Assembly (NCBI RefSeq): GCF_020700235.1
Contig: NZ_CP085305.1
Location: 186,001 to 250,000 of the forward strand
Origin: Haladaptatus pallidirubidus
GTDB lineage: Archaea; Halobacteriota; Halobacteria; Halobacteriales; Haladaptataceae
DNA length: 64,000 bases
Direction of reading: 5' to 3'
Below, piece after piece: positions 9,855 through 19,346 of this stretch. A program made the translations under genes and the position numbers. Positions within the stretch are counted from its first letter, which is position 1, and every line of letters begins with the position of its first letter. The notes beneath the pieces are model-generated. The model made no database searches. It saw nothing but the letters and a program-made list of their open reading frames with translations, and was not told where the DNA came from.

Positions 9855-9990
9855 ATGCCTCATATACAGCTCAAAATCAATGCCGCGGCGTCACAGGATC
9901 AACTAGCCGCCGTATCTACCGAGTTCCCAGACGAGGTATTCAAAATTTTACTTTCGCTCGGAGAAGAACGCGAGATTACTCAATCATCGA
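9855..9990 (+). pseudogene. truncated N-terminus of an HTH_10-type regulator
   Basis: The frame opens with MPHIQLKI, then ASQDQLAAVSTEFPDEVFKI, like the N-terminus of haloarchaeal bacterio-opsin-activator-like regulators, which then have a sensor segment and a C-terminal HTH_10. Here similarity stops after about 45 codons, the frame runs into sequence antisense to the neighbouring membrane gene, and no HTH_10 follows. It is the stump of a regulator of about 220 aa. Confidence 0.45.
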
Positions 9991-10025
9991 TGAACTGTGC
10001 AGCCTTGACCGGCTCACTGCCGATG

Positions 10026-11074
10026 TCATTTTTCATCGTTAAACGAAACTTCAAATGGTCCATCATCGGGGTCTCTCTGGGGGAGAATTGGCCCAGTTGC
10101 AGCGGTTCGTCGAGTAAGCGTTGCCGTCCGAAGAATATACGCTGCGAGCAAGATGAGTGGAACAAACACGAGAGTTGCAAGGAATGATGCTACATAGGAG
10201 AGGCACATGACAGTGATTGTCGCACCACCGATGTCACCGTAGAGAACAGCGATGAGGACTGCAGCAAGCACCGCTGGTATACCGCAGTAGATAGTCAATT
10301 GTGAGAATCGAGTGAGCTCTCGTTGCAGATATATCGTCTTAAAATGCTCCTGTGCAATGTTGAATAACTGAAGTAGTTCAATCAAATCATCGAATTTTGG
10401 ATAGTTTCTTCCGAGAGCGAGGGAACGTCGTTACGGAGATGTTTTGCTGCATAGAGTTGCCATACGTCATCGTACTTGATCGCTGTGGTGAGCGTATAGA
10501 ATGCGGTTTCCTCGGTCTGATCCAGCGACTCGTGGATTTGCTCTGTGCTATCTGCAACGCTATTAGCAAACCGGACTGCCCGAGTTTGAGATCCATCGTC
10601 ATCATGGTCGTCCAAAGCGGTGGCAAGGGTATTGGCGCGGTGGTGGATAGCTGTAGCAAGCAATGTGAGAAGCCGGGAGGGAGCTGTTGGGGCCGCCGGT
10701 ACACTCGTTGCATCCTCGATATCTTTCCGGAATTGTAGCACGCCTTCGAGACGGTCTCGGAAATCGCCAGCAGGAGAGAATTCTTGTGAGAGAATGAATT
10801 GATTAACTGAAACAACGAGAGTGACAAGTGAGAATGTACCAGCAATCATCCCACTCGCCATTCGCGTGACCGAATCTTCATTCGTAAATGCAATCACGCC
10901 GAAACGAGAGAAGATGAGTAATAGCGCGAAAACTATTGTGGAGCCACCGATCGTGATGATCAGTCGATTTCCCTCGACCAATATCCATTCTACAATTCGA
11001 TTTCGTGATACCGGTCGTTGAGCGAGATCTGTGCTGGTTGACTCTGTTGTTCTATCATTCCCGGTAGAGCCCAT
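10026..11074 (-). pseudogene. four-helix membrane protein split by a -1 frameshift
   Basis: Frame one runs from the ATG at 11074 (MGSTGNDRTTES) to TGA at 10382. It has two helices (GGSTIVFALLLIF and a second near GMIAGTFSLVTL) and a long soluble part. Frame two follows at once and encodes the C-terminal pair of helices (YCGIPAVLAAVLIAV and FLATLVFVPLILLAAY). The downstream frame would have to start at a TTG. The A-run on the coding strand at 10395-10398 explains the split: one extra A would give EETIQKFDDLIELLQLFNI and a single product of about 350 aa. Function is unknown; the predicted location is the cytoplasmic membrane. Confidence 0.6.
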
Positions 11075-11277
11075 ATTCGAGAAACGGGACGACAGCATAA
11101 AGAACATATGCATAGGATATAAGTTAAAGTACAACTAATTTTTGATACTCATATTGTGCCGAGCAAATCTAAGAAAAACGCACCTATCTACTGTCGAAAA
11201 GCTATATTGGAATGCATGCTGTCCATCCATTCGAGTACAATGACTGACAGTGAACACGGTAGTGGGGCGAGTCACGG

Positions 11278-11772
11278 ATGAGAGTTTGCTCTCAACAGTT
11301 CTCCCGGCGGTTCTTTCTAACTTCAGTCGGTATCGGAACGACGGCTATTCTCGGTGGCTGTGCCAGCACGGATGACGATCCGCGCTACACTCGCGCTGAA
11401 GTTACCAACGCTTCCGGCAAACCGCGAACGGCAAACGAGTTGGTCGCAGCAGAAGCGATCGCGCAACAAAGTCCGGATGAGAATGCGAGTTCGATTAACT
11501 CGCTCACACTCAACTCTCATGAGTTTGTTGTCAAAGACAGCTACAAGGGACCAACGGTGCAGGGTACTGTTCGCAATACGGGTGGGGATCTTCTCGCTTA
11601 CGCCGAGGTACGTGTCCGTGTCTACGATGATACGGGCGCTCAGCTTGAACTCTATCTCGATAGTACGAGCGATCTTAGTGCCGAAACGGCATGGCAGTTT
11701 GAGGTTGTCCTTCTCACGTCGGTTAACAAGATCGCAAGCTACGACATCGCTCTGTTCGGTATCCCTGGGTAA
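11278..11772 (+). CDS. Tat lipoprotein with FxLYD-like domain
   Basis: 164 aa. The N-terminus has a twin-arginine motif (SRRFFLTSV) and a lipobox (ILGGC), so it should be exported folded and lipid-anchored. The mature part from about residue 90 reads as a small beta-sandwich: KGPTVQGTVRNTGGDLLAYAEVRV, VYDDTG and WQFEV, the pattern of FxLYD domains found in haloarchaeal surface lipoproteins. It stands alone between two minus-strand genes. The exact role is unknown. Confidence 0.75.
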   Translation: MRVCSQQFSRRFFLTSVGIGTTAILGGCASTDDDPRYTRAEVTNASGKPRTANELVAAEAIAQQSPDENASSINSLTLNSHEFVVKDSYKGPTVQGTVRNTGGDLLAYAEVRVRVYDDTGAQLELYLDSTSDLSAETAWQFEVVLLTSVNKIASYDIALFGIPG

Positions 11773-11837
11773 TCTCTACTCGCAATCTGCGCTGTGGGTT
11801 GGCTATATCCAGCAAGCGAAGCCAAGAACTATCCCGG

Positions 11838-12533
11838 TTAGGCTGTAGGTATAAACCCAATGATTTCCACGAACAACAGCAATCCAACTGTAATGCTAGC
11901 TATACCAGCCAGGATTCTTAGCTTCCGCGTCTGACCGATTGCTTGCCCCCATGTCCAAGAGGCGGCCCCCATCGCAATCACACTTGCAATCGAGAAGCCA
12001 ACCAGGAAAGCGACACCACCAGCAACTGTAGGGGATGCTGCTGCAAGGGCAACAACAACGCCACCACTTCCAGCGAGTCCGTGTACGATTCCAACGGCCA
12101 GTGACCCTCCGTTCCCATGTGAGTGAAGAAATCCCATCTGTGCGTTACCTATTGTCATATGGGTGTGGCCACTATCCGGGTTATCTTTGCCACCATGCAT
12201 GTGTCTTAGAATCGTAATTCCAAGCGCCTTGCGCCCAGCAAGAACTCGAAGGCCAAGAATGACAAGAATAACGGCGACGAGGAGTTCGAATGCCGTTGCA
12301 ACACCGCTCGGGATCTGCAAATCCAACGTAAGGAAGATCGCACCTAGGAAGACGATTGGCAAGGAATGACCAATTCCCCAGGTTGCACCCGTGGTTGCCG
12401 GGCGTCGTTCACCTTCGATAAGCGTGGCCACAGCAGCAACGTGGTCGGCTTCGAAAGCGTGTCTGGCTCCAAAGGCACCTCCAATCAGAAATCCCGTACC
12501 GATTCCTTCGACGAGTAATGAAATTCCAACCAT
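11838..12533 (-). CDS. nickel/cobalt-type (NiCoT/HupE-like) membrane transporter
   Basis: 231 aa from the ATG at 12533; the frame is open further upstream, but that part is basic and not hydrophobic. The first helix carries GARHAFEADHVAAVATLIEG, a variant of the HX4DH metal-binding signature of nickel/cobalt permeases. A second histidine-rich stretch (HMHGGKDNPDSGHTHMTIG and FLHSHGNGGSLAVGIVHGLAG) lies between helices. About six helices are predicted. It probably handles a divalent metal; cobalt would fit the cobalamin genes 42 kb away, but that link is inference. Confidence 0.75.
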   Translation of the reverse strand: MVGISLLVEGIGTGFLIGGAFGARHAFEADHVAAVATLIEGERRPATTGATWGIGHSLPIVFLGAIFLTLDLQIPSGVATAFELLVAVILVILGLRVLAGRKALGITILRHMHGGKDNPDSGHTHMTIGNAQMGFLHSHGNGGSLAVGIVHGLAGSGGVVVALAAASPTVAGGVAFLVGFSIASVIAMGAASWTWGQAIGQTRKLRILAGIASITVGLLLFVEIIGFIPTA

Positions 12534-12559
12534 GGGTGTTCTGTTATACGCAAGGTGAA

Positions 12560-12960
12560 AGTACCTTCTGAGTCCGTTCAATACCAGCCGCTTCGTGAAG
12601 ACAGCAGGCATCCACCTTAGTGGGGCCACTGGTACCTCACTATCGACGCTCAGCCGGTTTCTTTGCCCTGCCCCGGTAGAGGAGGGCTCTCGAAACTCCT
12701 TGCCGTTGCTGGCTGTCCTCCGCTGTCTCACGGTCCTTGTTGAATCATGCTACTCGTCACTTAGTCTCCGGGGGTGGATCACCCTTGAGACCATCTCGTC
12801 TTAGTGGCAGCCATCCTCTTCACCCGTCGAATTGGGTAGTAAGGCGATATTCCTTAGGGTCTTGGTTAGAAGGGATGTGCCGTGTCACAGGTCTCTCGGT
12901 CGGGTGACGGAGGAAATCAGAAAGCTATTCACACGAGTTGTCAGGTACGGTTCAATAATG
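12560..12960. other. GC-rich, hairpin-rich noncoding tract
   Basis: About 400 bases between the transporter and the next gene have no convincing coding frame. They contain many short inverted repeats, for example GGGTG-GAT-CACCC near 12765 and GAGA-CCA-TCTC near 12787. The tract is more GC-rich than its flanks. It could be a structured RNA or a decayed mobile intron; no known RNA family was recognised. Confidence 0.35.
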
Positions 12961-13054
12961 TTAACCCCAGTCAGGTTCGGAACCGAAAGGGAGATTTACG
13001 AGACTCGACGGTGCATCTGTGTTTTGATTCGTCACAAGAGGGGAGGTGAACCAG

Positions 13055-13423
13055 ATGTCGAAATCGAATGACGAGATAGCAACCAAAATCTCAAATCTCA
13101 TCTCACGGAGCACGTTAGTTATTATCGGTCTTTTAGTGCTCTTTATTCCGGTCATATTACTCGTTATTATGGTCGGTTTTCTCTCACTTGCACAAGGTAT
13201 TGTCCTTGCAGAACTCTCGGTAGTAGAGATAATTGAGTTATATCTCCTTGAAGTGCTGGTTTTTGCTAGTTTCGCGTATCTTCTCTATCGACTCCTGCTA
13301 ACGGCGATCGAGAAGCGGCTTCCGGGGGCGCTCAATGCGCTAGAAACTTCAAATAAGACCAGCGATATCGATGAAACCCATCAAGAATCGAATCAAGGTA
13401 GTTTTGAGGGTAAACAAGACTAA
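13055..13423 (+). CDS. small two-helix membrane protein
   Basis: 122 aa from the ATG at 13055, which is preceded by a good Shine-Dalgarno GGAGGTGA seven bases upstream; the in-frame start at 13046 would lie inside that site. Two hydrophobic segments (about residues 23-52 and 68-88) are followed by a charged, acidic tail. I do not recognise the family. Confidence 0.55.
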   Translation: MSKSNDEIATKISNLISRSTLVIIGLLVLFIPVILLVIMVGFLSLAQGIVLAELSVVEIIELYLLEVLVFASFAYLLYRLLLTAIEKRLPGALNALETSNKTSDIDETHQESNQGSFEGKQD

Positions 13424-14528
13424 GAAGAGATACGAATAGTAGCGTGATAGCTAAAGGTGAATACGATATGTCGTAGTGATTTCTTCCTCCTCGCAAGCCG
13501 AGTGACGCATGGTGGAGAAGAGTATATTGCATTGCGAGCGCGAAGTCGTCGGCGATACGTTTCGGTTATTGTGCCTGCTGGTTTCGTTATTCTCTCGACA
13601 GTTCGTTCAACACTTCCTGATGACTACCTGGACTGGCATCTCGCTTCCTACCCCTTCTACTGGACACTCAAACAGCTATCGAGTAACCGGTTGATCCCCT
13701 GTTCATTTACGGGATCTTCAATTTGTTTCCCCAAATCATATCGCTCAAACTCATCAATATCCGCATTGACCTCCTTCCGCACCTAAAGTCGCGGGAGGAG
13801 GCCATTGGAGAATGCGGTGCGATGGATTACCAGCTCGAGCAGAGGGCGTTAATATGCATTGGAAAAATACGATATTAACACAATCCAATCAAATCCGAGA
13901 AGCAATCATAACAAAAAACATCGTTTCCGGAGATGAAATAATAATTGGTCTTCTGATAACAGATACTGCATTTCCGGAGAGATTTTCTCCTCTGACTCCT
14001 CTGAGTACTCGGTTTCATACCTATAGTTGTCATCCTATTTTTCCATAAGTATTGGCTCGAATCACGTTTTCAAGGGAAGATGGAAAACGAAGATACCCTA
14101 TTGCCGGGGTTGCTATCGTCCCTCAAGCTGGCATTCGTTGATGTGCGCACCCTAGTTATCAATTGAAGAATTCGAACTGCGGTTTGGATCACTTCTAGCG
14201 CAAATTTCTCGTACGATCGCTCACTTCGTGCTCTCCGCTCACCTAAGTATGAGTTCATCTACACATCCAATGGGAATTGAGAACTGTACGACGTTGTAAA
14301 GATCCTGATGAAACTCGCTATCTAATGGGTGGAGGACTCGCAACCGAAGTGGAGTTGGAAACAGATTCCCCCTTATCCTTACTTTCCACGGTATCGAAGG
14401 GGCGATTTCGCAATCTGGGTGATCTGTGAATTACGAAAGTGATAAATGATAAAAAATCATATCCGGAATCGAATTATCGCTTTCATATGCAAGTAGAAGC
14501 GTTAGCAGTACTCTAGGCCTCTATTACG
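13424..14528. other. decayed intergenic region
   Basis: A minus-strand frame at 13657-13790 reads VRKEVNADIDEFERYDLG, then KQIEDPVNEQGINRLLDSC before a stop. It looks like the C-terminal stump of an unidentified protein, directly beside the IS1341-type end motif at 13786. From 13812 to 14528 I see only AT-rich DNA and the promoter region of the next gene. Confidence 0.35.
13784..13801 (-). repeat. IS1341-type right-end motif, copy 1
   Basis: The motif CCTAAAGTCGCGGGA occurs here and again at 21683-21697, in the same orientation. In the second copy it borders a TnpB right end. No tnpB coding sequence is left at this copy. Confidence 0.4.
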
Positions 14529-14531
14529 GTG

Positions 14532-15848
14532 ATGACCAATATCGCCCTCATTGTATTAGACACCCTCCGAAAGGACGCTTTTGATGCAGAATTTGATTGG
14601 CTTCCTGGGAAGCGGTTTGACAATGCGTGGTCAACCGCGAAATGGACGATGCCCGCGCATGCATCTCTCTTCACAGGAAAATATGCGAGCGAAATCGGCG
14701 TCCACGCAAAATCAGAAGGGTTCGATTGTCCAGAGCTAGCACTAGCAGAATGTCTTCAGCAAGCCGGATACACGACACGGGCGTTTAGTGCAAATCTAAT
14801 AGTATCGCCTGTTTTCGGGTTCGATAGAGGTTTTGACACGTTCGAGGGTACGTGGCGAATTAACGTCAACAGTAAAAATCTCAAGGGGTGGAAAGAAATT
14901 CTCGAAACCAATCAGAGTTCCACCGGATTGGAGCGATATACGGATGTTCTACGACGAGCATTCGCTGGTCAATATCGAATCCGAGCCTCAATCAAGCGAG
15001 GCATGAGAAATCGATCTCACGATCTAGTAGGCAAACGAACTGACGATGGTGCAGCGAAATTCCTTGAAATGACTCAGAAAACCGAGTTTGGAGATAACGA
15101 ATTCTTGTTTGCAAACCTCATGGAAGCTCATGCTCCATATACACCACCAAATGGAACTACTGAGGCTTCGTCCTATGACGAAGTAGCCGCTACGCTCACG
15201 GATAACGAGCCCGACAAAGAACATATTCGTAAAGCGTATGACGAAGCAGTTCATTACCTTGCAGATCAATATCAGCGGATCTTTGCCGAGTTAAAGCAGG
15301 ACTTTGATTATGTGATCACGATGGGTGATCACGGCGAATTATTCGGTGAGCATGGCGGCTGGCGGCATTTACATGGAGTGTATCCAGAACTTGCTCATAT
15401 TCCGGTTGTAATCTCAGGTTCTGACTGCAAAGGAATGTGTACCAAGACAACGAGCATTCTTGACGTCCATCGAACGATTCTCGAACTTGCTGACGTCGAT
15501 GCTCCGTCCCGAGGACAGCATTTACTAAGTGAAATTACGGATCAACCACGATTAGTTGAGTATGAAGGTCTTCGATCCGCGCGAATTCGAATGATGCAGA
15601 AGGCTGGCTATTCCAGTTCACTTATCGAGACGTATGATACGCCACTCATTGGTATTGCGCTTCCTCGTACGTATTATGGCTATGAGACACGAGATGGCTG
15701 GGAAGAAAGCGGCTCCCCGGCTGTTTCTGACCCGCAAAAATCACTCGAGGAGTGCCGACAAACGTTGGATGTTCGAGAAGCTACAAATGATACCGTCGAG
15801 ATAGCTGATGCGGTAAAACAACAACTCAAGGATTTAGGATATGCGTGA
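14532..15848 (+). CDS. sulfatase-fold alkaline-phosphatase-superfamily enzyme
   Basis: 438 aa; an in-frame GTG lies directly before this ATG. The N-terminal metal site is NIALIVLDTLRKD. The nucleophile loop reads WTMPAHASLFTG, so the Cys/Ser of true sulfatases (CxPSR) is replaced by Thr, as in phosphoglycerol or phosphoethanolamine transferases. The second metal site is VITMGDHGELFGEHGG near residue 265, followed by HLHGVYPELAHIPVV. It is likely a cytoplasmic or membrane-peripheral hydrolase or phosphotransferase, with no signal peptide. It opens the plus-strand half of the ligase island, but a shared pathway is inference. Confidence 0.8.
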   Translation: MTNIALIVLDTLRKDAFDAEFDWLPGKRFDNAWSTAKWTMPAHASLFTGKYASEIGVHAKSEGFDCPELALAECLQQAGYTTRAFSANLIVSPVFGFDRGFDTFEGTWRINVNSKNLKGWKEILETNQSSTGLERYTDVLRRAFAGQYRIRASIKRGMRNRSHDLVGKRTDDGAAKFLEMTQKTEFGDNEFLFANLMEAHAPYTPPNGTTEASSYDEVAATLTDNEPDKEHIRKAYDEAVHYLADQYQRIFAELKQDFDYVITMGDHGELFGEHGGWRHLHGVYPELAHIPVVISGSDCKGMCTKTTSILDVHRTILELADVDAPSRGQHLLSEITDQPRLVEYEGLRSARIRMMQKAGYSSSLIETYDTPLIGIALPRTYYGYETRDGWEESGSPAVSDPQKSLEECRQTLDVREATNDTVEIADAVKQQLKDLGYA

Positions 15849-16143
15849 GAGAATTAGATTTCCGACCGAGCTAAGGTGGTCAGGAATAGAGACGACCTGT
15901 TTCCCCGTATGAATCTATAGCAACGGCATAATTGTCTAGGGATAACTGATAACTTAACCGGCGACTCTCCGCACCAAGGAAAAACCGACGACTTCGAGCG
16001 GTTCCCAGAGAGATGGTCTCTTTGAATAGCGGTGAGACCTACCATAGCAATACGAAGATCTCTGTCTGTCATTTGGATCGAATTCTGTCCTTTTGTCTAT
16101 TTAGCCACTGATTCTAAGAGGATCGCTCTTCTTAGAATAAGCA

Positions 16144-17202
16144 ATGAAACTAGGTCTCGAATTGGAATATTGGGTGGTTGATGATTCGGGAGCGCTAGTC
16201 GGTGCAGATGAGCTCCTTGATATCCATGAGGCGGTCGTCCCTGAGCTTATCGACCCAATGATCGAGATCCAACTCCCACCGGCGGACGGGCTGACGGAAT
16301 TGCGCCAAAATCTCATTACGATCCTCGAAACCGTATTAGCACGAGCATCCGACCTTGACAAACATCTCGTTCCGCTCGCCACCCCACTAACTGAACACCA
16401 GTTCCCGATCACTAGCGATCGAGGAAAACTGCTGCAGCGAATATACGGTGACGAGATCAAATACGCAAAAAATTGTGCAGGGACGCATATCCACTTCGAT
16501 AAAGGAAGCGTTGTTGACCAACTCAACCTCTTGACAGCACTGGATCCAGCGATCGCACTCGTTAGTTCTTCACCGTATTACGATGGTGTGTTAATGGGAA
16601 TGGATGCCCGTGCACTCTCGTACCGTACCCATTCGACCGAACTGTTGACTCGGTATCGGGATCTCTGGCCATATGCAAAGACGACCGAGGAGTGGGATGA
16701 GCGTCTCGCCCAGATGTATGAAACGCTGAAACTACAGGCTGAACAGCTCGATATTCCAGAAGTCGAATTTACGCACTTCATTCAACAGGAAGACGTTGTT
16801 CTCACCCCTGTTCGATTACGGGAAGAAACGCCAACGGTTGAGTGGCGGGCACCCGATGTTGCACTTCCGAGTCAGATCCTCCAATTCGTGAGCGATATTT
16901 CGATGTTGATGTCATTAACGGAGGAAAAATCGGTGAATATCGGTACTCCAGGGATTCGTCTGGAGGAGATTGGAATTCCGCCGTTTGGAGAACTTCGCGC
17001 AATCACTGCAACTGCGATGAACGACGGGCTTTCCGAACGAGTCTGTCAATACCTCGCCGCCATGCGATTTGATATTAATCAGTACGAACCATTGGCCGAA
17101 GAAATCGCCGGAGAATATCGGCTTTCGGTAGCTGATGCACGAAAGATTCGGTTAGAATACGCTAACCGATTACGGGAAGATGTTGAAACCCTCCTTTACT
17201 GA
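16144..17202 (+). CDS. GCS2-family glutamate-cysteine-ligase-like enzyme
   Basis: 352 aa. The N-terminus (MKLGLELEYWVVD) is the first strand and acidic metal-binding motif of the carboxylate-amine ligase GCS2 family. The middle carries NCAGTHIHFDKGSV, the conserved histidine-containing active-site strand. The C-terminal half has TVEWRAPDVALPS, matching the family's E-x-R element. Family members join an amino acid to a gamma- or alpha-carboxylate using ATP. It differs from the archaeal gamma-glutamylcysteine ligase at the N-terminal motif, so the substrate is open. RimK and AstE-type genes close by suggest a peptide-type product. Confidence 0.8.
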   Translation: MKLGLELEYWVVDDSGALVGADELLDIHEAVVPELIDPMIEIQLPPADGLTELRQNLITILETVLARASDLDKHLVPLATPLTEHQFPITSDRGKLLQRIYGDEIKYAKNCAGTHIHFDKGSVVDQLNLLTALDPAIALVSSSPYYDGVLMGMDARALSYRTHSTELLTRYRDLWPYAKTTEEWDERLAQMYETLKLQAEQLDIPEVEFTHFIQQEDVVLTPVRLREETPTVEWRAPDVALPSQILQFVSDISMLMSLTEEKSVNIGTPGIRLEEIGIPPFGELRAITATAMNDGLSERVCQYLAAMRFDINQYEPLAEEIAGEYRLSVADARKIRLEYANRLREDVETLLY

Positions 17203-17355
17203 GTGTAATATTATTTCACAAAAAGGTGTGAAACATGAAAAATAAAACGACAGTAAGTGATTAATGCCACATAGAGTAACACCTCGGTGCAAATGAGCAC
17301 GTAAATGTGCGAGAAGGGCCGAAACTACCATACAAAATGCTCGCAAAGCAACAGT

Positions 17356-17586
17356 ATGATTGAAAAACAAACTTCGATAGAGAGTGCTGACGTAGAGTCT
17401 CGATTTGTCGGCTGTGTTTCTTGTTCGACTATTCTGGATCTTACCGAGTCACATCCCGTGATCATTCAAAAAAAGACAAACGAATTAGATGAAGAGATCA
17501 TGATTTCATATCATTTTTGTTCAGGTGATTGCCGTGGTCAGTGGAAGCGTGAAAACGGGTATGATTCCGATAGTGTTGCTTATTGA
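17356..17586 (+). CDS. treble-clef zinc-finger microprotein, DUF7576/TRASH-like
   Basis: 76 aa from the ATG at 17356. Two cysteine pairs, GCVSC near residues 17-21 and HFCSGDC near 56-62 followed by RGQW, give a C-x2-C...C-x3-C zinc site in the order seen in TRASH-like and haloarchaeal DUF7576 fingers. It follows the GCS2 ligase by about 150 bases on the same strand, so it may be a regulator or partner of the island. No DNA-binding evidence is visible. Confidence 0.6.
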   Translation: MIEKQTSIESADVESRFVGCVSCSTILDLTESHPVIIQKKTNELDEEIMISYHFCSGDCRGQWKRENGYDSDSVAY

Positions 17587-17614
17587 TTAAGAAAGAGTTG
17601 CGGAATTCACAAGG

Positions 17615-18595
17615 CTAATCTTGCGAATCGTACGGCTCTGCGATGTTTGCCAACGTTTCACCCATTATGATCGTTGCTTCTTGCGTCAGTACATATAAGA
17701 GCCCATTTCGATCTGCACGAACCGTTTGAAGTGGCTCATACGTGGTTGGATCGTACAACGTTCCGAGAAATGTACCATTTTCAACGGACGATCCGACGGT
17801 AATATCTGGAGTCGAGCGAAAGAGACCGGATTCTGAGGCGACAATTCGCCCGAGATGGTTTCGTGCAAGCGTCTGCGGCCCGGTATCGACCGGTGGTTCA
17901 TCAAGAATATCGAGATGTCGTAATACGTTTAGAATGCCAGTGAGGCCGATTTCGACGGCATCTTCGATGATTTGCTTACTGTACGCCAATTCCGGTGTGA
18001 TGCTTGGGATACCTTCTTCAACAGCAGCGACGCGAAGCTTCCCGCCGAAGCTTCGTCGATGCCACTCTTCGCTTGCCGCTGTGTGTGCCTGTTCGGTGAG
18101 TAAAAGCCCTGTTCCAAAGACGCGTCCAAGCTCAATTGAGTCAGCATGCCCATCAAGGGCAACGACATGAGGAAGCATGTTTGGACTCCCTGTGTGCAAG
18201 TCGATGATTACGTCCGCTTGCCGAGCATGTTTCCAGAGGCGCGCCGCCATCCGTTCATGGACACTTCCATTCTCCTTGCCTGGCCAGACACGGTTCATAT
18301 TTGGATTGACTGGATCCAATTGTTCAGGAGTAATATACGAAACATGGTCAAACGTAATCGGGTCTGCAACCGGAACAGCAATTACTCGCCCAGCGAGATC
18401 CACATCGATAATCTGATCGTGAAGACGACGAAGGACTTCTGCACCGTTTACTTCCCGACCGTGTTGTGCGGCTTGTATATACACCGTTGGTCCATTCTCG
18501 GAACCAGTATAGGTGTGAATGGTCGTTTTAATTTGTGTCCCAGAGGGCAACCGCGCAAGTGTTTCATTTGTGGCTGTGTGTGTACTTTCATCCAT
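17615..18595 (-). CDS. AstE/AspA-type succinylglutamate desuccinylase/aspartoacylase
   Basis: 326 aa M14-like zinc carboxypeptidase fold. The zinc ligands are visible: AAQHGREVNG (His and Glu, near residues 42-51) and DVIIDLHTGSP (His, near 134-144). A catalytic Glu is likely in SITPELAYSKQI near 200. A C-terminal beta-rich lid domain (VASESGLFRS, FLGTLYDPTTY, NGLLYVLTQEA) is typical. Family members cleave N-acyl or amide bonds of acidic amino acids. It is convergent with the zinc-finger gene and shares its strand with the RimK fusion, and is probably the hydrolase arm of the island. Confidence 0.85.
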   Translation of the reverse strand: MDESTHTATNETLARLPSGTQIKTTIHTYTGSENGPTVYIQAAQHGREVNGAEVLRRLHDQIIDVDLAGRVIAVPVADPITFDHVSYITPEQLDPVNPNMNRVWPGKENGSVHERMAARLWKHARQADVIIDLHTGSPNMLPHVVALDGHADSIELGRVFGTGLLLTEQAHTAASEEWHRRSFGGKLRVAAVEEGIPSITPELAYSKQIIEDAVEIGLTGILNVLRHLDILDEPPVDTGPQTLARNHLGRIVASESGLFRSTPDITVGSSVENGTFLGTLYDPTTYEPLQTVRADRNGLLYVLTQEATIIMGETLANIAEPYDSQD

Positions 18596-19346
18596 AATCG
18601 TACCATTACACGCGTGGAAGCGAGAACTCTCTTCCGGCTACCCTGCTGGGTGAAAGTGATATTTAAATGTATTTTATAATCGTTATCTCGTAGTCCTCCG
18701 ACATATGATCTCACTAAATTCGTGCCTTAAACGCGAATTAATGTTTATGAATTTGCACGATACTGGATGGTCATACGTGTTATCGAGTAATGACTCCGTC
18801 CATTCTATAGCTTGACGGTGACTGCCGTGACATGATTATCATGGTGTCGACAAAGAATTCATGACTACGACAATTGTGGACGAATCTCCCCTAATATACC
18901 TTTACGTCCAAATGATGCTCTTCATCGGATGAATAAAGGAAAGGAAAAGAGGGAAATGAGCACATAGTAGTAATGACAAATCCCTCGTTTTACTGGTTTC
19001 TTTCCTCTGAGGAAACCATGTTTTTTAGAGGTTAATTGATAGTTGTTTCTTGTTATACGTTACCACCTCACACTCTAAAAGAGGGTTGGAACCGGTATAA
19101 GGATATGGTTTGCGAATTCAACGAAGTTCAACACCGACAATTGGTTCATATATCGACCATGTGTGCGGTTTTGCGATGCGGGCAGAAAATATAGTCTCCA
19201 CCACCATCTGTCGTTTCGTAGTGTTCATAGCTGATCTTTCTCTCTGCCAATTAAACCACATAATCCCGATGTTTTTGGAGAAGGTGATAACTCACACATA
19301 TGCACTATTCTACATTATTTATTGACAAATCTGTGATGGAAGCCAC
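18596..19346. other. AT-rich intergenic region
   Basis: About 750 bases between the deacylase and RimK genes. No convincing coding frame on either strand. The 3' side near 18640-18670 holds the likely promoter of the deacylase. There is an imperfect inverted repeat around 19000-19020 (TTTCCTCTGAGGAAA), which could be a terminator or operator. Confidence 0.4.

Noticed and set aside
12595..12804. 69-aa plus-strand frame in the noncoding tract
   Set aside because: Composition (Ser/Leu/Cys-rich, not acidic) is unlike haloarchaeal proteins, and it runs through several inverted repeats.
16144..17202. Assigning the GCS2 gene as gshA (gamma-glutamylcysteine ligase)
   Set aside because: The N-terminal motif (GLELEYWVVD) differs from the GVEEEFxxVD form I recall for haloarchaeal GshA, and the neighbours suggest another product; cysteine specificity cannot be read from sequence.
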